The translations under genes and the position numbers were made by a program. Below, in pieces: positions 20,103-29,803 of a stretch of 64,000 nucleotides of DNA (the stretch's first letter is position 1; each line of letters begins with the position of its first letter). The notes under the pieces are model-generated. The model was given only the letters and a program-made list of their open reading frames with translations, was not told the DNA's origin and did not search any database. Origin of the DNA: Gnetum montanum (Eukaryota; Streptophyta; Gnetopsida; Gnetales; Gnetaceae); NCBI GenBank assembly GCA_015680685.1, contig MNCI01000808.1, positions 336,333 through 400,332 of the forward strand. The letters are read 5' to 3'.

Positions 20103-23100
20103 TTCGTTTGCTCTGGACAAGCATCTTTTTGAGTACTGTGATGATTGTCTTATTTGTTGATTCTGCCTGCCCGTTGCTCTGAGGGTAGTAAGGGGATGAA
20201 AACGAGTGTTTGATCCCTAGACTATCGCAAAACATTTTGGTCTCGGCGCTACTAAATTGTGGCCCGTTGTCGGTGATGATTGTCATGGGAATGCCAAAAC
20301 AGGTTACAATGTTTTCGAGGATAAAGTTGCATACCGGTTTAGAAGTAGTTTTACGAAGGGGCGCCGCCTCTACCCATTTCGTGAAGTACTCAGTTGCTGT
20401 TATAATAAAGCTATGCCCGGCAGAAGATGTAGGTGTTATCGGGCCGATGAGGTCAAGTCCCCACTTCTGGAAGGGCCATGTAATTTGTGTTGTGTGTAAC
20501 TCGTTTGGCGAAATGTGGATGAGATTACCATGTTTTTGGCATACACTACATGTTTTGACCTTGGATTGACAGTCGTATTCCATGTGCGGCCAATAGTAGC
20601 CTAGGCGTCTTATTTTCGTTGCCATTGCCTTCGGGGCGATGTGTCCCCCGCATATTCCGTCGTGCACCTGTTCAACAATTGTTTGGGCCTCGGTGCTGTT
20701 GACGCATGTTAGCAGTATGCCTTCATAGGATTGGCGGCACAATGTATCCCCTATTAATGTGTATTGTTTAGAACGCTTGCGTACTGCATCTTTTTGCGCA
20801 TTGGTTAAATGTTGTGGCGTTTTACCGCGCAGAAGGTATTCCTTTACGTCATCATACCATTCGTTAGCATGTGTTGTACTGACAGATGCAATTGGAAGTA
20901 CGTTGAGAGTGTTGGTTATGGGCTCGACATAGCTGGTCACGGAGCTCGGTAGTGCATGAAACATGTTAGGGGATATGTTTAAAGCTACGGTTGCTAAGGC
21001 GTCTGCAATGGTATTGTCATTCCTAGGGATATGCTGGACGTCAACCTTCTCGAATTGTTTAAGTAGGTGCTTAGCTAAATCACAGTATGGTTGTAGGTGT
21101 TGCGCTTTACACGTATAGATGTCTGTGACCTGGTTTATGACTAGCTGTGAGTCCCCTCTGACTACAAGCGATGTAATGTCCGAAGCTAGTGCAGCCGCGA
21201 GACCTCTGAGGAGACCTTCATACTCTGCTATGTTGTTAGTACAATGAAAGTTGAAGTGATAGGCAAAAGGCTTAATTTCTCCAGAGGGATATGTTATTAC
21301 AGCGGCAGCACTTCCTCCTCGGGAGGTGGACGCTCCATCGAAATTTAGAATCGCATCGTAATCGTTTGGCACCGTGTCGATTGCGTTTACATTTTCGTCT
21401 GGGAATTCGGGTTCTATTGTACCTGTGTCATGCGTTGGTGACGTGGTCATTTGATTCGCTATAGCTTGACCCTTTACTGACGATTGTGCCACGTAGTGCA
21501 GGTCAAACTTAGCTATGATTGCCTTCCAACGAGCTATTCTGCTTGATTCGTAGATGTTTCCGGTTATAGCTCTGAGCACATTATCTTTGCAAATTATGTT
21601 AACTTGACTTTGGAAGAGATAATGTCGTCATTTCTTTAAAGCGAAAACTAGAGCTAGACATGACTTTTCTACATCGTTGTATCTCTTTTCGTGGGCAACC
21701 ATGGCATGACTCAGGTAGTATACGGGGACCTCGGTTCCGTTGTCTCGTTTCTGGCATAACATGGACGCGATTGACGATTCTGATGTTGCCAAGTAGATGT
21801 AAAACGGCCTGTCATTTTTAGGTGGGAATATGGTGGGTAACCGAGCGAGTGCCGTTTTAACATTGTCAAATGCTTCCTGGCACTGCGGTGTCCATTCAAA
21901 GAGGGTGTTCTTGCGTAGTAGGTGGTTCATAGGCATGAGCTTTCCCGTCAAATTTTCTATGAACCTCCTAATGAACTGCAACCGCCCTTGTAGCCCTCGG
22001 AGTTCGGTTAGATTGCTAGGTGGTTTTAGGTTCATGATGGCCTTAACCTTATTGGGGTCTACTCGTATCCCTGCCTCTGAGGCTACAAATCCAAGCATTT
22101 TGCCCGTTTTGACGCCGAAAACGCATTTCTTCGGGTTAAGCCTTAGTTCGTATTTTAAACAACGTTTTAATACTAAGTCAAGATCTTGCACGTGTTGTTC
22201 TGGCGCTTTTTATTTGACCACTATGTCGTCCACATAATCATTGCGCTTGTGTAGGATGTAATCACTGAAGATATATGTCATCGCTCTTTGCTATGTGGCC
22301 CCAGCATTCTTGAGACCAAAAGGCATCATTGTATAACAAAAGGTTCCCCAAGGTGTCATGAAAGTAGTTCGGAGCTGGTGTTCCGGATTGATACGTATCT
22401 GGTTATATCCTGAGAACCCATCCATAAAGGATAATAGGGCATGCCCAGCAGTTGAGTCAACTAGTTGATCAATGCTAGGTAAGGGGAAGTCATCCTTTAT
22501 GGTTGCTACGTTAAGGTCCCGGAAGTCAATGCAAAGACGAATGCTTCCGTTCTTCTTTGGGACTATAACCATGTTCGATACCCATTCGGCATAGTCAACA
22601 GCCCTAATGAAACCAGCTTGATAGAGCTTGGTAATCTCGCTACGAACTGCTAACGCCACTTCGGGTTTGACCTTTCGTGCTTTCTGTTTTACTGGCCTTA
22701 GTTTCGGATCAAGGATGATGTTGTGCTGGACGATACGGGGGTCTAATCCGGGCATGTCTGTATAAGACCACGCAAATGCCTTCATATTGTCCTTAATTAC
22801 GTTTTCGATGTCTCTAGCCAAACTTGGTTCTAGTAGTGTACTTAGTTTTAGGATTTTAGTTTCCCCATTGGGCATGGTGATAGGTGTTTCGGTTAGAGGG
22901 TCCTCGGTAATGTTTTCAGCTTCAATGTCGAGGGACTTTGTCATTCCCTCATATTCGTCAACCGTTTGCTGTGTTGAAGCTATCGTAAAGTCGTTCGCTG
23001 ATGAGTTCGTGTAAACGAGATTCGCATCGATACTCCTTTCAATTGCGCCGTATGGTCCATCAATGACCAACGGCTCGGTCAAGCGCTTGCAATCCATTAG

Positions 23101-23166
23101 GCAAGTTCCTGTCAATGAATGGAAAGCCTGATAAGATAGCGGAGGTCGTTTCAGGTCTTTCAGCAA
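20103..23166 (-). pseudogene. pol: T2 pol: RT, two RNase H domains, integrase
   Basis: One - strand frame of about 1020 codons with only three stops: TAG at 22291-22293, TAA at 22210-22212, TGA at 21628-21630. RT: RLCIDFRDLNVATIKDDFPL, FMDGFSGYNQI, MPFGLKNAGAT, and YVDD just before the second stop. First RNase H is degenerate (YLATSESSIASML, catalytic Asp replaced). Second, archaeal-type RNase H: FDGAS, NIAEYEGLLRGL, VRGDSQLV and NTIADALA supply D-E-D-D. Integrase: HDGICGGH and CSVCQKH (HHCC), then WGLDLIGPI, ITDNGPQF and NGQAESTNKTI (DDE). The integrase C-terminus is lost in the N gap. The order RT-RH-aRH-IN is that of Tat elements. Confidence 0.92.
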
Positions 23167-23326
23167 TCTTTAGCGTACATGTGTGAAAATGAGTTAACAT
23201 GATAAACGAACGGCAGTTTAATGCCTTACCGGGCAACGAACGGCAGTTTAATGCCTTACCGGGCAACGAACGGTAGTTTAATGCCTTACCGAGCAACGAA
23301 CGGTAGTTTAATGCCTTACCGGGCAA
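23060..23326 (-). pseudogene. T2 pre-RT frame with 10-residue repeats
   Basis: An 88-codon frame in a different phase from pol. Its first half is four to five copies of PGKALNYRSL coded by the 30-bp repeat at 23200-23345, and it then overlaps the N-terminal part of the pol frame out of phase. It was probably linker sequence of the polyprotein before a frameshift. No known domain. Confidence 0.4.
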
Positions 23327-23345
23327 CGAACGGTAGTTTAATGCC
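23200..23345 (-). repeat. 30-bp in-frame tandem repeat upstream of RT
   Basis: About 4.5 copies of a 30-bp unit, TTTAATGCCTTACCGGGCAA followed by CGAACGGCAG on the + strand, with only single-base differences. The unit length is a multiple of three and stop-free on the - strand. Confidence 0.85.
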
Positions 23346-23564
23346 TAAATTTGTTGTATATGTCATTTTTGTGTGTAAATTTTGCGTCTTTTTTTTGAAA
23401 ATTCAAGGCGAATTCGAAAAGTACGAAAAACGAGGCAAAAAGCAAGGAAAACAGGAAAGCGGCGGCGGCAGCGGCAGCTTCAGCGTCAGCGTGAACGCGC
23501 TATAAAAAGGGAAGCAAGGCGTCATTTTCTTCATTTCACTTTTGGAGCATGAGCGTGAACTGAG

Positions 23565-23665
23565 AGCGAAACCCCAGCGTGAACGCCGAGCCAAACCCCA
23601 GCGTAAACGCCGAGCCAAACCCCAACATGAACGCCGAGCCAAACCCCAGCCATACACGCCAAGAA
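23565..23665 (-). repeat. 24-bp tandem repeat
   Basis: About four copies of AACGCCGAGCCAAACCCCAGCGT-type sequence (24 bp) on the + strand, made of the same words (CGTGAACGCCGAG) as the large array to the right and the U3 repeats. Confidence 0.75.
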
Positions 23666-23989
23666 GAAACTCCAGCCATGCACGCCGAGAAGAAACTCCA
23701 GCGTATATGCCGAGATGGGCAGAGGCAAAGAACTGGAGGGCCAAGGGCAGAAAGGACCTGAACTGACCTTCGCGAAGGAGAGCTAGGCGATGCTGCAAGG
23801 TCTACCCTGCCCGAGCGTCTCCGCGTGGCCCGGATCTTCTCGCAGGTAGGTCTTTGACCTTGTTTTCATTGATTTTCCGTTTTCGCAGTAGGGTTTCGGC
23901 GTACACGCTGAGCGTGAAGGGTTGGAAGTATTGTCGGCGTGGATGCCGTGTGTTGTTTTCAGCGTAGTGTTTTGTTTTCGCAACTGTTT

Positions 23990-25425
23990 TTCGCACGCCG
24001 GGCGTATACGCCGAGCGTGATTGTTTTTTCGCACGCCGGGCGTGTTTGCCAAGTGTGACTGTTTTTCGCACGCCGGGCGTATACGCCGAGCGTGACTGTT
24101 TTTTCGCACGCCGGGCGTATTTGCCAAGCGTGACTGTTTTTTCGCACGCCGGGCGTATNNATTTTTTTCGCACGCCGGGCGTATACGCCGAGCATGACTA
24201 TTTTTTCGCATGCCGGGCGTATTTGCCAAGCGTGACTGTTTTTTCGCACGCCGGGCGTGTTTGCCAAGCGTGACTGTTTTTCGCACGCCGGACATATACA
24301 CCGAGCGTGACTGTTTTTTCGCACGCCGAGCGTGTTTGCCAAGCGTGACTGTTTTTCGCACGCCGGACATATACACCGAGCGTGACTGTTTTTTCGCACG
24401 CCGGGCGTATTTGCCAAGCGTGACTGTTTTTTCGCACGCCGGGCGTATACGCCGAGCGTGACTGTTTTTTCGCACGCCGGGCGTATACGCCAAGCGTGAC
24501 TTTTTTTTCGCACGCCGGGCGTATACGCCGAGCGTGACTGTTTTTTCGCACGCCGGGCGTATTTGCCAAGCGTGACTGTTTTTTCGCACGCCGGGCGTAT
24601 ACGCCGAGCGTGACTGTTTTTTTCGCACGCCGGGCGTATTTGCCAAGTGTGACTGTTTTTTTGCACGCCGGGCGTATACGCCGAGCGTGACTGTTTTTTT
24701 CGCACGCCGGGTGTATTTGCCAAGTGTGACTGTTTTTTTGCACGCCGGGCGTATACGCCGAGCGTGACTGTTTTTTTCGCACGCCGGGTGTATTTGCCAA
24801 GTGTGACTGTTTTTTTGCACGCCGGGCGTATACGCCGAGCGTGACTGTTTTTTTCGCACGCCGGGTGTATTTGCCAAGTGTGACTGTTTTTTTGCACGCC
24901 GGGCGTATACGCCGAGCGTGACTGTTTTTTTCGCACGCCGGGTGTATTTGCCAAGTGTGACTGTTTTTCGCACGCCGGGCGTATACGTCGAGTGTGACTG
25001 TTTTTTCGCACGCCAGGCGTATTTGCCAAGCGTGACTGTTTTTTTGCACGCCGGGCGTATACGCCGAGCGTGACTGTTTTTTCGCACGCTGGGCGTATAC
25101 GCCGAGTGTGACTGTTTTTTTCGCACGCCGGGTGTATTTGCCAAGTGTGACTGTTTTTTTCCACGCCGGGTGTATTTGCCAAGTGTGACTATTTTTTCGC
25201 ACGCCGGGTGTCTTTGCCAATTGTGACTGTTTTTTTGCACGCCGGGCGTATACGTCGAGTGTGCCTGTTTTTTCGCACGCCAGGCGTATTTGCCAAGCGT
25301 AACTATTTTTCGCACGCCGGGCGTATACGCCGAGCGTGACTATTTTTTCGCACGCCGGGCGTATTTGCCAAGCGTAACTATTTTTCGCACGCCGGGCGTA
25401 TACACCGAGCGTGACTTTTAAGATG
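23990..25425 (-). repeat. Satellite-like array, 38-40 bp units
   Basis: About 37 copies of a unit with a T6-T8 run, then CGCACGCCGGGCGT, then one of two endings: type A ATACGCCGAGCGTGACTG or type B ATTTGCCAAGCGTGACTG. Types A and B largely alternate, and 24600-24960 is a nearly exact 78-bp A+B higher-order repeat. No unit contains a stop on the - strand and 38 is not divisible by 3, so all three - frames stay open (510, 407 and 340 codons) with the same 38-residue product; this is a property of the repeat, not evidence of a gene. It lies where gag and protease should be. NN interrupts it at 24159-24160. Confidence 0.9.
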
Positions 25426-26130
25426 AAGTTTTGGGTATTGACTTTTGGCGTTGGTTAATGGTTTGCAGGGACGTTGAACCTCCCCTTCTTGTGATCGAGC
25501 TGGTTGGGGTCCTAACATGGTTTGGTCCTTTGGAGGGTGGCGACCCGACCCCGAACTTGGTCGTTGAGCATAATGGGGTTTGGTTCCGGGATGGGGCCTG
25601 TGAATTTTTAGCCTTCTTGCTGGATCATTTCGACGTCGTGGTTTAGTCCCATCTAAGCGAGGATGTGGCGCAAAGTATTATTGAGGCTATGCTACCTGGC
25701 GCAGCAGAAGGCGTCAGGATTTTTATGGAAGACATCGACGAGGGGCCGTTTGTCGCCGAGGGTGCTCCCCCCGGTGGTCCGAAATCGACCCATCCGTTGA
25801 CCCGTGTATGGGACCAGCTGCCGCGGGGCCCCAATTCCCTCAACAATACATTATTCCTAGCAGGTCGTGCGCATACTTTGTTCCAGAATCCGCTTGGCAC
25901 AGTATACCGGGTTGAAAGGTAATTTCGTCCTAACTTTGGTTGTTCCCTTCTTTCTCACGTTCAAATGCTTACTTTCGTTTCGACACATGTTTTCACTTTC
26001 CCGCAGACCAAAGATTACGCCAGACGGGGCCTATGCGGGTGATGATGGGATTGGGATTGGGACTGAGGGTATGATAGGAGTCCTCGTGCTCAGATTGCGC
26101 AACGAATTCGTCCTCTTCATCCCGTTGTGG
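25424..26130 (+). pseudogene. Unrecognised spliced-looking frame, antisense to T2
   Basis: On the + strand one frame runs from 25431 to 25922 with a single TAG at 25644-25646: motifs LLVIELVGVLTWFGPLEGGD, VWFRDGACEFLAFLLDHFDV, EDVAQSIIEAMLPGAAEGV and SLNNTLFLAGRAHTLFQNPL. It then reads GAAAG/GTAATTTCG, an 84-bp T-rich stretch ending CCCGCAG, and continues in phase as PKITPDGAYAGDDGIGIGTEG. TTTGCAG before GGACGTTGAACC near 25460 could be another acceptor. This looks like a host gene fragment or an extra antisense frame of the kind reported for Tat elements. I do not recognise the protein. The second exon overlaps the gag frame on the other strand, which weakens that part. Confidence 0.4.
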
Positions 26131-26415
26131 TTTTACCGTAACCTGATCTAACGATTGGCTCCTGTGCAGAAGGAGCTGCGTAAAGAGCTCCGAGAATTGC
26201 TCCGGAATGGGGATCACGTCGTATGGGGATGGGATGAATTCATACCCCCCTCTGTAAAAGGTCTCAAATTGCCTTTTTACTTCTATCTCAGCCCGGTCTA
26301 CTGCCAGGCCAGCTTGTATCTTAATGTAAATGAAGTTATATTCGTCTTGGCTTATGATATTAGCGGTAGGGTCTCTCCCTTGCAACCTCAANGCAGTGAT
26401 GTTGATGGGATTCAT
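26004..26415 (-). pseudogene. gag: T2 gag, N-terminal part
   Basis: An open frame that starts MNPI and holds QDEYNFIYIKIQAGLAVDRA, IEVKRQFETFYRGGYEF and EEDEFVAQSEHEDSYHT, each matching the T1 gag N-terminus. The frame then runs into unrelated sequence and stops at 25993. Capsid and zinc knuckle are absent, so gag is truncated. One N at 26392 falls in it. Confidence 0.75.
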
Positions 26416-26504
26416 GATTATAGACGATTTGAGTGTGTGGAATTGATACTGATAACGGTGTATACGGTGGCGTAGACGAGTTTACAGGCTAAGTATCTAC
26501 GGCG

Positions 26505-26750
26505 TAAACGCCGGCGTGAGCGTGTAGCGTGTACGCTAAGTATGCAGCGTAGACGCTGGCGTAAGCGTATAGCGTGTACGCTAGGGTTTATGTAGCGTAG
26601 ACGCTGGCGTAAGCGTGTAGCGTGTACGCTAGGGTTTATGTAGCATAGACGCTGGCGTAAGCGTGTAGCGTGTACGCTAGGGTTTATGTAGCGTAGATGC
26701 TGGCGTAAGCGTGTAGCGTGTACGCTAGGGTTTATGTAGCGTAAACGCTA
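26505..26750 (-). repeat. 48-bp tandem array in the T2 leader
   Basis: About five units of exactly 48 bp (starts at 26592, 26640 and 26688, for example) containing GTAGCGTAGACGCTGGCGTA and GTGTACGCTAGGGTTTAT. It lies between primer site and gag. Confidence 0.88.
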
Positions 26751-26844
26751 GAGTCGACAGCATAGACGCTGAGTCTGGTTTAAAAGCGGCAGCGAGGACG
26801 CTGATTAGCGTTAACGCTGAGGGACGTGAAGCCTGTTTAGCGAA

Positions 26845-26869
26845 GGGCCCTCCTTCTAGCGCCAAAAAT
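26845..26869 (-). promoter_or_regulatory. Candidate primer-binding site of T2
   Basis: On the - strand ATTTTTGGCGCTAGAAGGAG followed by GGCCC directly follows the 5' LTR end GGTCAGCACA. It matches the site in T1. tRNA partner not assigned. Confidence 0.65.
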
Positions 26870-27403
26870 TGTGCTGACCGAAATCGTCGGTGCAAGGCTG
26901 GAATGTAACGAACACCGAAAGAGATGCGGACAAGCACAGTTGACCCTACCTCCGCTTGAGGGCAAGCTGGAAAGGACGAAGGTAGAGTGCCTTGGATGGT
27001 CCGCACGCGGATCAAACAAGGACTTCCCCGAGCGCCGCCGAGGCGTTATACGCTGGGTTATGCATAAACAGGGCGTAAGCAATGAACCAGGCGTGCACAG
27101 CGCAAATATAACAGGCGTAAACAGAATGGGCGTGAATAGCATGAACAGAAATGAACACAGCGTGAGCGTACAGGCGTGACAGCGTGAATGGATGTAGGGC
27201 GTAAGCAGGCAGACGATGTGAACCGTGGGCGTGTACGAATGGAGACGGAGCGAAGATGCAAGCGGGCGTGAACGAAGGGTGGGCCAAATTGGCGTAAAAC
27301 TAAAAAAGAACTCACGGCGAGCGTAAACAGTAGTCATCTTCGGGCACGAACCGAGCCCGGAGCGTGAACGTAAACAGGCGTAAACAAAGCGCGGGCCAAA
27401 TTA

Positions 27404-27404
27404 N
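27404..27404. other. Single-N join with flanking duplication
   Basis: Sequence before the N (about 27160-27403) and after it (27405-27655) is nearly the same, both running from GAGCGTACAGGCGTGACAGC to GCGCGGGCCAAATTA. The partner LTR has it once. Similar joins: 19551, where a 50-bp block is repeated, and 29351, where the block around GAAAACCACACCATGCAAAG is repeated. The N at 26392 and the NN at 24159 may be the same kind. Confidence 0.8.
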
Positions 27405-27948
27405 ATGAGCGTACAGGCGTGACAGCGTAAACAGCGTGAATGGATGTAGGGCGTAAGCAGGCAGACGATGTGAACCGTGGGCGTGTACGAACGGAGACGG
27501 AGCGAAGATGCAAGCGGGCGTGAACGAAGGGTGGGCCAAATTGGCGTAAAACTAAAAAAGAACTCACGGCGAGCGTAAACAGTAGTCGTCTTCGGGCACG
27601 AACCGAGCCCGGAGCGCGAACGTAAACAGGCGTAAACAAAGCGCGGGCCAAATTAACGTAAAACTGTAAAAGAACTTGCAGCAAGTGTAAACAATAGATT
27701 ATGGAATTAAAGTTTTGTGCACCGGTCTAATGCAGTTGCGTGAGGACACAAGGCGAACGTAAAGCCCCGGTGAACGAAAGGATGCAGCTGACGGACACGG
27801 TAGGCGAAGCGCGGACTGTGCTCAGCGTGCAACGTGCAGCATGCAGGGCTTCCAGCGTAAGCGTAAGAGTATGAGGGTTTCAGCAGCGTAATTGCTCTGG
27901 GTCGGCTCTGGTAAATTTCTGTCTCCGCGTAAATGTGGAAAAGTGGGC

Positions 27949-27956
27949 TATTTATA
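27949..27956 (-). promoter_or_regulatory. TATA box of the T2 5' LTR
   Basis: TATAAATA on the - strand, the copy that would drive transcription of T2. It sits just downstream (in element direction) of the CGTATACG-rich U3. Confidence 0.68.
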
Positions 27957-28363
27957 GGGGTAGGGTTACCCAGAAAAGCGGATGGGGAGACACGTGGCGT
28001 ATAGACCGGGCGTTACAATTTAGAAACATGATATACGCCGGGCGTATACATTACAACAGGCTGGCGTATACGCTGGGCGTGTACGCCGGGCGTGTACGTT
28101 GGGCGTGTACGCTGGGCGTATGTTGGGCATACACGCCGGGCGTATACGCTGAAGGATGTCCACTTGCTTCAATCCTTGCTCTCCGGTGTAATCTTCATGT
28201 TGCCATTGGAAATGCTGGCGTCGAGCGTGTGCCTCCACCGTACCCGGGCATGTACGCTGAAGAGCTGGGCGTAGACGCTGGGCGTGTGTTGGGCGTACAC
28301 GCCGGGCGTATACGCTGGGCGTAGACGCTGGCACAACATTTCAAAGATTTTTGTGGTGTTTCA

Positions 28364-29800
28364 GGGTAGATAAGATATAATGTGGTTAATACATTACCTT
28401 GATATGAAGTGCATTGGCCAGGTTGTGGATATGGTAGATACTAGGTTAGAGGTTTGTAAGTGATAACTACCCAAGGTGTACGGGTGAGATAAATGATGGA
28501 ATGGAAAAATTTGCAATAGGGCCTCCATGACTAAGAGCGAACCTCCAGTAGCACTAGGATGGAGAATGAAAGAAACAAGGAACATAAGAGGACTAACAAG
28601 GGTGAAACTAATAAAAATGCATAGAGGGGAAGAGAAAAACAAAAATGGATGGCATGGATGGGGTGAAAAGAGAAATAGTTGATTGCAAGAGATGTTTAAG
28701 AAAAAGAACTTAACAATTGCACCAAAAAGGAATGCTAATGGATCCTCCCCAAATCAAGATCATGCCTTTTATGCCCTAACAAACCCACAAACCAAAGAGT
28801 TTGTAGGCTTTAGGAATGACATATGGAAACAATAGTTAAGAAGTCACCCACAAGAATTTACCAAAGATTAACAATGTGTTGACTAGGATATAGACTAATC
28901 ATAAAATTAACAATGAGGTAGAAGATGGGAAGCAATATGGAAAGAGAATAGATAATGGAATGGAGTCCCAAAATCAAGGTTGTGTAAAGTCCCTTGTGTA
29001 TTAAGTGGTTAAGGTGACTTAGTAAAATTCAGCCCAATTCCAGATTAAAACTAACCACATCCAGTGACCTTGCATCAACACACTTGACCAACCCATCCTC
29101 CTAAAGCAACAAGAATGCTTTTACAGGGCAACCACCATTCCAAGAAGAGAAGAATAGAGAAATAGGAAGTGAGAAAGGGTCATAGTTAGAGGGAACCTTC
29201 AGGCATGGGTAACATGTCCTTCCAGTGCCATAACTAGTGCTTGTAGCCCATTTTCCTTTATTATGTCTAAGGGGTATGCTTTGAATTTCCACTAGTTTTT
29301 TTTTGTGAAAACCACACCATGCAAAGACTTATTTGATTCATTCAACTTCTNTGAAAACCACACCATGCAAAGACTTGTTTGATTCATTCAACTTCTCAAT
29401 ATTAGTTGATAGGGAATGGTAGAAATCCTATGAAAAAACATCCAATTATTCAAGAGAATAGCTTATACAAATGCGTCGAATCCCCTTGAAGTTACACCTT
29501 TTTCAATCCATTTGAATCTTTCCTTAGTTTGAAGAAACCCAAGCCACAAATTCATTAATACGTTTGATTAGAAAAAGAGATAATACATTTCCAAAATAAA
29601 AGGAGATCATAGAGTTGAATGGATCAATGAATGACATGGGCTCATTGCCTATTTTATCAAAAGAAACCATATCCTAGCGTTAACATTAAAAGTCAAAGGT
29701 CAAAACCAAACATTAGCAATCAACACCATTATAGTAAAAACCATCATTATAAGCACTTATTATGTGATGAGTGAGAATAAATCAAACAAAATATAACCAT
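28364..29800 (-). other. A2 3' untranslated region, right of T2
   Basis: Non-coding. Aligns with 2900-4390 of A1. The first five bases are the second copy of the T2 target-site duplication. The single N at 29351 has a duplicated block around it. No env-like gene is seen. Confidence 0.65.
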
Positions 29801-29803
29801 GGT

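Larger units (their letters stand above)
17080..28363 (-). mobile_element. T2: Tat-type Ty3/gypsy element nested in A2
   Basis: Flanked by perfect GGGTA duplications (17075-17079 and 28364-28368). LTRs begin TGAAACACC and end GGTCAGCACA on the - strand. Reading leftwards: 5' LTR, primer site, 48-bp leader array, gag N-terminus, a stretch with a spliced-looking antisense frame, the 38-bp array, a 30-bp in-frame array, pol (RT, RNase H, second RNase H, integrase), N gap, repeat-bearing 3' UTR, PPT hairpin, 3' LTR. The gag capsid and protease seen in T1 are not found. The second RNase H marks the Tat lineage. LTR copies differ by only a few percent over the first 180 bp, and the whole element is CpG-rich, unlike its host A2, so it is the youngest large insertion here. 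Confidence 0.9.
26870..28363 (-). repeat. 5' LTR of T2
   Basis: 1494 bp as assembled, against 1303 bp in the partner. The excess is explained by a block of about 245 bp present on both sides of the N at 27404. TATAAATA at 27949-27956 (- strand) and palindromic U3 words at 28030-28330 match the other LTR. The right edge abuts the GGGTA duplication. Confidence 0.9.

Noticed and set aside
19665-20182. Three frames of about 150 codons spanning 19731-20102
   Set aside because: They consist of N characters.
23783-25315. 510-codon - strand frame (with 407- and 340-codon frames in the other two phases)
   Set aside because: It is a translation of the 38-40-bp array. The unit has no stop and a length not divisible by three, so all three frames stay open and give the same repeat.
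23990-25425. CRISPR array
   Set aside because: Units are contiguous and alternate between two similar types; there are no unique spacers, and the context is a plant retrotransposon.
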